Positions 59,179 through 64,000 of a stretch of DNA of 64,000 bases are shown here, piece by piece (position 1 is the stretch's first letter; the number at the start of each line of letters is the position of its first letter). The DNA comes from Bacillus sp. SD088. GTDB taxonomy: Bacteria; Bacillota; Bacilli; Bacillales; Bacillaceae_C. Below the pieces are notes generated by a model, which was given only the letters and a program-made list of their open reading frames with translations, was not told where the DNA came from and ran no database searches. The DNA is taken from the NCBI RefSeq assembly GCF_017355205.1, contig NZ_JADIJK010000013.1, positions 1 to 64,000 of the forward strand. Reading direction: 5' to 3'. The translations under genes were made by a program, and so were the position numbers.

Positions 59179-60303
59179 TTATAGTATGATGTCTGTTTTC
59201 TTTTCTCGTTTCCATAATAGCATAATAAATACGATGCTAGCTACAAGAAAAAAACTATAACATAATGGGACAAGCCATTGGGGTAAGTCTAAATTTGTGA
59301 TCAAGTCTAGTAAGTAACGTAAGCCGAAGACAAGTAACCCAAAGATAATTGGAACCTGGACGCCAATGAGTGTAATATAATTAGGGACAAGATGGGAAAC
59401 AGCAAGGCTCATGAAGACTAGTATGAACCCCAATACATAGATGGCGACAACGGTGAGAATAATATATTGAAAGAAGGTGAGATCATACCACTGTTCACCT
59501 CCGATAAAACTGTTCATGGGCACATCGAAAAATGGCTCTGGATGGTTTTGTGAATACAATCCAAGATACATCGCCAATAACCCGCTCATTACAAGGAAGG
59601 CTGAAATGAAGCCAGCCACTAGCTTTTTTTTGAAAATCGCTCTCCCTAGTTTTGCTGTATACTGTAGGTCAAGTATTCGTAAGGAACGATCGCGGAGCAA
59701 AAGTGGTGAAACGAGCAAAACCACGCTAATAAGAACAGCAATCGCAATACTGCGGATGATACTTTGATAATTCATAACCACCACCTCAGGGTACAAGTCA
59801 TAATGACCAATCTCCATTAATTTGGTTAAATGTCTCCTTTGTTGAGGGTTATTTTGTATGATCTCGTCTCTCATATCATGGAATTCGATTAATCTTTCTC
59901 GTTCTTGTAGCTCCCAGAAAAGATTGACACTTTCTTCAAACATAATCTTCGAATGTAGTTCATCAGCTAATTGATCATCTATGCCCAAATTTCGAAAATC
60001 CTCGTATGAGGTCACTCCTACATCTTGAGCATCCTGTCGTGACTGTAAAAATTGATCCGCTTTCTGAACCTCTTGCTTATATTTTTCCTTAAAATCAGCA
60101 AGTTCTGTTTCATTCATTTCAGGACCATAGTTTTCAAGCATTTCCACACCAATTCTGTATGAATCCAAGGCAGGGCGACCATTCGGAAAATATTGAATAT
60201 CAAACTCAATCAAAAAGTAATATAAACTCACATTCACAAAAGCCAGGACCAAAAGAATTTTCCAGTTTAATATTTTCTTTATTTCATTGATGATAATCCC
60301 CAT
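59179..60303 (-). CDS. ABC-2 permease subunit, second of the ECF operon
   Basis: 374 residues. TM1 at about 14-32, an extracytoplasmic, Glu-rich alpha-helical domain to about residue 180, then five further transmembrane segments. Paired with the similar permease at 60316, 12 bp away; together with the ATPase they likely form a heteromeric exporter. GGGGAG precedes the ATG. Substrate unknown. Confidence 0.8.
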   Translation of the reverse strand: MGIIINEIKKILNWKILLVLAFVNVSLYYFLIEFDIQYFPNGRPALDSYRIGVEMLENYGPEMNETELADFKEKYKQEVQKADQFLQSRQDAQDVGVTSYEDFRNLGIDDQLADELHSKIMFEESVNLFWELQERERLIEFHDMRDEIIQNNPQQRRHLTKLMEIGHYDLYPEVVVMNYQSIIRSIAIAVLISVVLLVSPLLLRDRSLRILDLQYTAKLGRAIFKKKLVAGFISAFLVMSGLLAMYLGLYSQNHPEPFFDVPMNSFIGGEQWYDLTFFQYIILTVVAIYVLGFILVFMSLAVSHLVPNYITLIGVQVPIIFGLLVFGLRYLLDLITNLDLPQWLVPLCYSFFLVASIVFIMLLWKREKKTDIIL

Positions 60304-60315
60304 AATTTACTCCCC

Positions 60316-61587
60316 TTATGAAATGTCCTGCCGCGCAAATCTTCTATAAGAAAACCTGCAGAGCGCGATCAAAATAATCGTCCAAACTGTAATGGTCATC
60401 CATTCGTAATTTTTGAATATCGTAAGTCCACCGGTTCCCATCCACCATTGCAGTGGATTCAATACTAGCGAAGAAAGAGTGTATCCTGCCATCAACATAA
60501 GGTTTGTAGAGTTAGGGATAAACCCTGGAACGAGATAAAGGACGATGAACAAGATGGCAAATAGAATAAACGTAAAATAGTTGTTTTTGACTAATACGGA
60601 AATCGAAAAGGTAAATAAGGAAAATAACAGCATACAGAGAAAGAAAAGCGCCATGCTCATAAGAAAATATGTAAGCAAGGACCAATTCCACCATGATACA
60701 TACGGAAAGTTAGCTTCCCAATTGAACCCACTGCTGATCGCGGTCTTCCATAAATGAGCATAATCAAAAATAGTGAAATAGGTTCCTAAGGTGACGACGG
60801 ATAAAAAGATGGTTAAGGCCATGGTTGTAAGCAGGGAAGCGACTAATTTATCAGCCATTAATGTTCTCCCTCTTTTTGTTGCATAAGCCACAAGTTGAGT
60901 TCGCTGTTCAAATTCAAAATTGGTGATTAAGGCGGTGGCCAACACAACTAAAATTATCCCCTCAATGACAAGATGGCGAAATACAGTGCCGAATAGCAGG
61001 CTGTGCATGTGGTAGTTTTGTCCAGAGAAAAACCATTGCCTATGCTCTCCATTTTGTTGTAACGCTACAAAGCGATCCTCAAAGTCTCTGTATTCCTTCC
61101 GTAAGGTTTCCGCTGCAGAGCCAGTTAACCCGAACTGAGCAATCTCGTCTTCTCCAATTTTCTGAATATCGAATCCTGCATAACTTTCATCCATTGAAGC
61201 AGCTGTGCTCATATACATCTCTTTTAAAGCTATTTCGTAAAAAGTGTTCAATTCCTCCTCCATATACTTCTCCTGTTCCTTGAATGTCAATTGATCAAAA
61301 AAATCAAGCGCACTAACAAACGTTTGAGAAGCTGTCTTTTCAGTTATCGCATTCAGTTGCACTAACTCTGTTTTGATTTCTTCCCCCAATAATGCTAGCG
61401 AGTCCTCTGTATATTCTTCACCATATTTTCCCGCTAGTTCATTCACGATCGCTAATTCCTCTTTGAAATGAGAAGCATTGTAAATAATAAAAATATTCCA
61501 TGCTGTGAATAACAGGAGTAGCCCTAAAATAATCGGCGATAATAGTGCTTTTTTACATTCCAATAAAATAACTCTCATTCTATTCAC
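60316..61587 (-). CDS. ABC-2 permease subunit, first of the ECF operon
   Basis: 423 residues with the same plan as its neighbour: TM1 at about 15-33, an external helical domain to about 200, then five or six transmembrane segments. The likely GTG start overlaps the ATPase stop by four bases; an ATG three codons later is an alternative. EFEQRTQLVAYATKRGRTLM is the cytoplasmic coupling region typical of this permease type. Confidence 0.82.
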   Translation of the reverse strand: MNRMRVILLECKKALLSPIILGLLLLFTAWNIFIIYNASHFKEELAIVNELAGKYGEEYTEDSLALLGEEIKTELVQLNAITEKTASQTFVSALDFFDQLTFKEQEKYMEEELNTFYEIALKEMYMSTAASMDESYAGFDIQKIGEDEIAQFGLTGSAAETLRKEYRDFEDRFVALQQNGEHRQWFFSGQNYHMHSLLFGTVFRHLVIEGIILVVLATALITNFEFEQRTQLVAYATKRGRTLMADKLVASLLTTMALTIFLSVVTLGTYFTIFDYAHLWKTAISSGFNWEANFPYVSWWNWSLLTYFLMSMALFFLCMLLFSLFTFSISVLVKNNYFTFILFAILFIVLYLVPGFIPNSTNLMLMAGYTLSSLVLNPLQWWMGTGGLTIFKNYEWMTITVWTIILIALCRFSYRRFARQDIS

Positions 61588-62459
61588 TCGTCCATCTGCA
61601 AATCATCGCGATATTCATAGAGAAAGACATCTTCCAAATGGGGGACAACTGGAATCCAACCAACATCTGCCTCACCTTTATGGACAAAGCGGACGATCAT
61701 CTCTCCTTGTTCTTGTTTCTCTGACAAAAGCATATATTGTTTACGGAATGTTTCCAATTGTTCAAACGGGATGGCTGCTTCATATACATTATCATTCAAT
61801 GTAGCGCAAATGTTTTGAACGGTGTCTTGATATAGAAGTTGTTTATTTTTAATCATTATCACTTGGTTGGCAATCGATTCAATATCGGAAACGATATGGG
61901 TCGAAATAATGACCAATCGCTCGCGTGCCAGCTCCGTTAATAAATGTCGAAAACGAGCCCGTTCTTTTGGGTCGAGGCCTGCAGTTGGCTCGTCCAAAAT
62001 TAATACTTTTGGATCGTTCAAAAGGGCTTGAGCAATCCCGACACGTTGAATCATTCCTCCGGAGAACTTTCGCATCTTTTTATTGGCGACATCCCTTAAC
62101 GCTACTTTTTGCAGCAAATCATCTATTTTCGAGCGGGCAATCCTTTTGTCGATTCCCTTTAAAGCAGCAAGATAGAGCAGAAATTGCTTAGGTGAATAGT
62201 TTTTGTAATAACCAAAGTGTTGCGGTAGATAGCCAAGGATATTGCGATACTCTTCATCCAGGTCAATAATGTTCGAGCCATTATAAAGGATCTCTCCCTT
62301 TGTTGGAGAAATAAGCGTGACAAGCATCTTGATCAAGGTTGTTTTCCCAGCCCCATTAGGAGCAAGGAGTCCATAAACACCATGATCAAATTCTGCATGT
62401 ATTTGTTCCAAGGCGGGAAAATTTCCGTACTGTTTGCTGACATTTTTTACAACGAGCAT
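61584..62459 (-). CDS. ABC transporter ATP-binding protein of the ECF operon
   Basis: 291 residues. Walker A APNGAGKTT, signature FSGGMIQRV, Walker B VLILDEPTAGLDP, H-loop ISTHIVSDIE; a C-terminal extension of about 70 residues. AAGGAG eight bases before the ATG. It energises the two permeases encoded next. The sigma-factor-led arrangement recalls the sigY-yxlCDEFG operon of B. subtilis, though gene-by-gene equivalence is not claimed. Confidence 0.92.
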   Translation of the reverse strand: MLVVKNVSKQYGNFPALEQIHAEFDHGVYGLLAPNGAGKTTLIKMLVTLISPTKGEILYNGSNIIDLDEEYRNILGYLPQHFGYYKNYSPKQFLLYLAALKGIDKRIARSKIDDLLQKVALRDVANKKMRKFSGGMIQRVGIAQALLNDPKVLILDEPTAGLDPKERARFRHLLTELARERLVIISTHIVSDIESIANQVIMIKNKQLLYQDTVQNICATLNDNVYEAAIPFEQLETFRKQYMLLSEKQEQGEMIVRFVHKGEADVGWIPVVPHLEDVFLYEYRDDLQMDE

Positions 62460-62462
62460 TGT

Positions 62463-63218
62463 CTAAACTCCTTCCGCTGGCTTTCTTCGAACCAGCTTGT
62501 TTAAAAATCGAAAATAGATGACTACACTGAAGCCCAAAACTAATCCATACACAAAAATGGGTAACTGAAGTAAAAAGTAACTGTATAACTGATTAGGGAG
62601 GAGGTCCAAAAGGATATTGACTGCACCCCAACCTATAATAGTCATGGTGGCTCTTACACCTGTTTGTTTTTTCATGATGATGGCAAGGAAAATAATTGAG
62701 AATAAGAACAATGCGGTCGTGGATACCAAAAATGCTTTGAAAAAGTGGATCTCTTCATATATGAAACTGACAATAAGAATACTCATTGTGTTTACCAAAA
62801 TTGAAAGGACGCTAAAGAGTAACATTTTAAAGGCAGCAACTTGATAAAGATTGTATTTCGTGACCATCTCTACCTCGAATGTCGCATGATGGCGTTTGTG
62901 CAAAAAATCATAAAAGGACAGAGCCATGTAAAGCAAGGGGGAGGCGACAAAAAGAATAGGAAAAATGTCTGCCTCCGTTTGAGCCGTTTCGGCCATACTG
63001 CTAAATAAACCAATGAGTAAAACCATCACAGAAAATGTAATCAAGGCGCCATCCCTTTGATTGGTAAATAAATACTTCCAACCAATATTCTTATATAAAT
63101 GAACAATATAGGAAAGGAAGGACTGGTGCGGCTTTACTCCGACCTGTACAATCCGCGCAACTTCTGATTTCATTTTTAATTGATCTGGATAAGGAATAGA
63201 AAGCTTTTCTTTAGGCAT
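62463..63218 (-). CDS. Multi-TM membrane protein next to the ECF sigma factor, candidate anti-sigma factor
   Basis: 251 residues. A basic cytoplasmic N-terminus of about 45-50 residues (YPDQLKMKSEVARIVQVGVK) is followed by about six transmembrane segments from residue 60. No zinc-binding anti-sigma domain or other named domain is visible. It overlaps the sigma gene by eight bases, the place where an anti-sigma factor is normally encoded, so it may hold the sigma factor at the membrane; this is inference. GAGGAGGA precedes the ATG. Confidence 0.65.
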   Translation of the reverse strand: MPKEKLSIPYPDQLKMKSEVARIVQVGVKPHQSFLSYIVHLYKNIGWKYLFTNQRDGALITFSVMVLLIGLFSSMAETAQTEADIFPILFVASPLLYMALSFYDFLHKRHHATFEVEMVTKYNLYQVAAFKMLLFSVLSILVNTMSILIVSFIYEEIHFFKAFLVSTTALFLFSIIFLAIIMKKQTGVRATMTIIGWGAVNILLDLLPNQLYSYFLLQLPIFVYGLVLGFSVVIYFRFLNKLVRRKPAEGV

Positions 63219-63780
63219 CGTGATCCTCCTCCATTTTCTTTTTGATCTCTTTCAAAGCTTTATAGTATTTCGTTTTCACTGTTGAAAGGGGGGCTTGTAC
63301 CATTTCGGCAATTTCTTGAAGCGTATACTCTCCGAATAGTTTGAGACGAATAATTTCTTGGGAGACAGTCTCTAATTGATTGATCAACCCCGTGATTTTC
63401 TCTATATCCTCTTTATATTCGAGGGATAGAACAAAATCATTTTGGTCTTGCACATCCTCATCTTCTAATGGACTTGTATAATTTCTGTATTTGTAGTTTC
63501 TGGAGCGGTAATAGTCTACGACCCGATTGGTGGCTACTCGATAGAGCCATGTACGGAAAGAAGCCCTCTCATTCTTAAACCGATGAATCGATTGTAAAAC
63601 ACTAATAAAAATTTCCTGTGTTAAATCGAGCGAGGTATCCGCATCCATTGTCTGCTTGTACACGAAGCCATATATTTCTTGATAATATTTTGAAATTAAC
63701 TGATTAGCCGATTCATGATGGCCATTTCTTTTTATTTTTTTAATCCAGTGCTGTTCTTGTATCATCTTCTTTTTCACCAC
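63211..63780 (-). CDS. ECF-type RNA polymerase sigma factor
   Basis: 189 residues with sigma region 2 (LISKYYQEIYGFVYKQT, DLTQEIFISVLQSIHRF, FRTWLYRVATNRVVDYYR) and region 4 (LEYKEDIEKITGLINQLETV, YTLQEIAEMVQAPLSTVKTKY). Tandem GTG starts at 63780/63777; an ATG at 63765 is an alternative. It heads an operon with a membrane protein, an ABC exporter and VanZ, presumably an envelope-stress response that it also autoregulates. Confidence 0.93.
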   Translation of the reverse strand: MVKKKMIQEQHWIKKIKRNGHHESANQLISKYYQEIYGFVYKQTMDADTSLDLTQEIFISVLQSIHRFKNERASFRTWLYRVATNRVVDYYRSRNYKYRNYTSPLEDEDVQDQNDFVLSLEYKEDIEKITGLINQLETVSQEIIRLKLFGEYTLQEIAEMVQAPLSTVKTKYYKALKEIKKKMEEDHDA

Positions 63781-63929
63781 TCAAGCCTTCTGGTTATATA
63801 TTCGTAATCATATGGAAAAAAGTTTTAAAAAGCGAAAAATTATTAAAAAAAAGAGAGGAAAGCCATTGAAAGAGGAGACACTCCAGTCAACGGGAACTAG
63901 AGTGCTGAAAATGAAAACGGATACAAATG

Positions 63930-64000
63930 TTAAAACGGAATGAATGTCCGAATGCCAATTAATATGGTCAGAAGAATAAAATTAGGAATGGCGATGAAAA
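63930..64000 (-). CDS. C-terminal fragment of a membrane protein (gene runs off the window)
   Basis: A minus-strand frame entering from beyond the window ends in a hydrophobic tail (IPNFILLTILIGIRTFIPF) with a stop at 63930-63932. It reads like the last transmembrane segment of an integral membrane protein. Too short to identify, and could be a chance frame. Confidence 0.35.
   Translation of the reverse strand, partial: FIAIPNFILLTILIGIRTFIPF

Overview
The window looks like a chromosomal segment of a low-GC, endospore-forming member of the Bacillaceae. The evidence is an alpha/beta-type SASP head-to-head with splA-splB, strong GGAGG ribosome-binding sites, TTG and GTG starts, BceRSAB-, YtrABC- and YhaQP-like modules, the ysfBCD-like glycolate oxidase group, and a tRNA-Pro(GGG). 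Most of it reads as ordinary chromosome. No prophage, transposase or CRISPR array was seen. Several MITE-like and modular intergenic repeats are present.

Layout. 1-2.5 kb: minus-strand ABC efflux pair with a LytTR regulator and a DUF3021 membrane protein. 2.7-8.6 kb: one plus-strand operon with a near-consensus promoter, holding a small membrane protein, a TctA-family carboxylate permease and the complete lower mevalonate pathway (mevalonate kinase, diphosphomevalonate decarboxylase, phosphomevalonate kinase, type 2 IPP isomerase). 8.8-17 kb: an MprF-flippase-like protein, a lipoprotein, a TetR-controlled paired SMR exporter, spore DNA protection and repair genes, alkaline phosphatase. 17-26 kb: MscS channel, YeiH with a divergent LysR regulator, CdaR-type regulator and glycolate oxidase. 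26-31 kb: TetR, a PadR/DUF1700/DUF4097 operon, MFS transporter. 31.6-42 kb: alkyltransferase-like protein, Bce-type peptide-sensing and detoxification module, PadR/DUF2812, Yha-type ABC exporter, AI-2E family protein. 43-51 kb: frameshifted DUF368 gene, APH-like kinase, lipM-lipA, tRNA-Pro, small alarmone synthetase, Ytr-like ABC operon. 51-57 kb: Cu/Zn SOD lipoprotein, an AraC-led sugar catabolism cluster with two Gfo/Idh/MocA oxidoreductases, a DUF2089 operon. 58.6-63.8 kb: an ECF sigma factor operon carrying an ABC exporter and a VanZ protein.

The most unusual signal is a three-times repeated arrangement. Three paralogous genes (30563-31549, 41904-42857, 57238-58221) each encode an N-terminal NERD nuclease-like domain with an intact D...E-x-K core, a four-cysteine zinc ribbon and a C-terminal helix-turn-helix-like module. 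Each lies next to its own array of short repeats: a conserved core of about 8-13 bp followed by variable sequence, repeating every 20-21 bp, about two helical turns. The core differs from locus to locus. The two more similar proteins have the more similar cores, and the same two genes have no ATG, GTG or TTG in the register that restores the full domain, only ATA or ATT behind strong Shine-Dalgarno sequences. This suggests a family of paired protein/DNA-array elements that I cannot match to any described system.

Starts were chosen from Shine-Dalgarno spacing and family N-termini. Functions are from recognition of motifs and family resemblance by eye; no database search was run.
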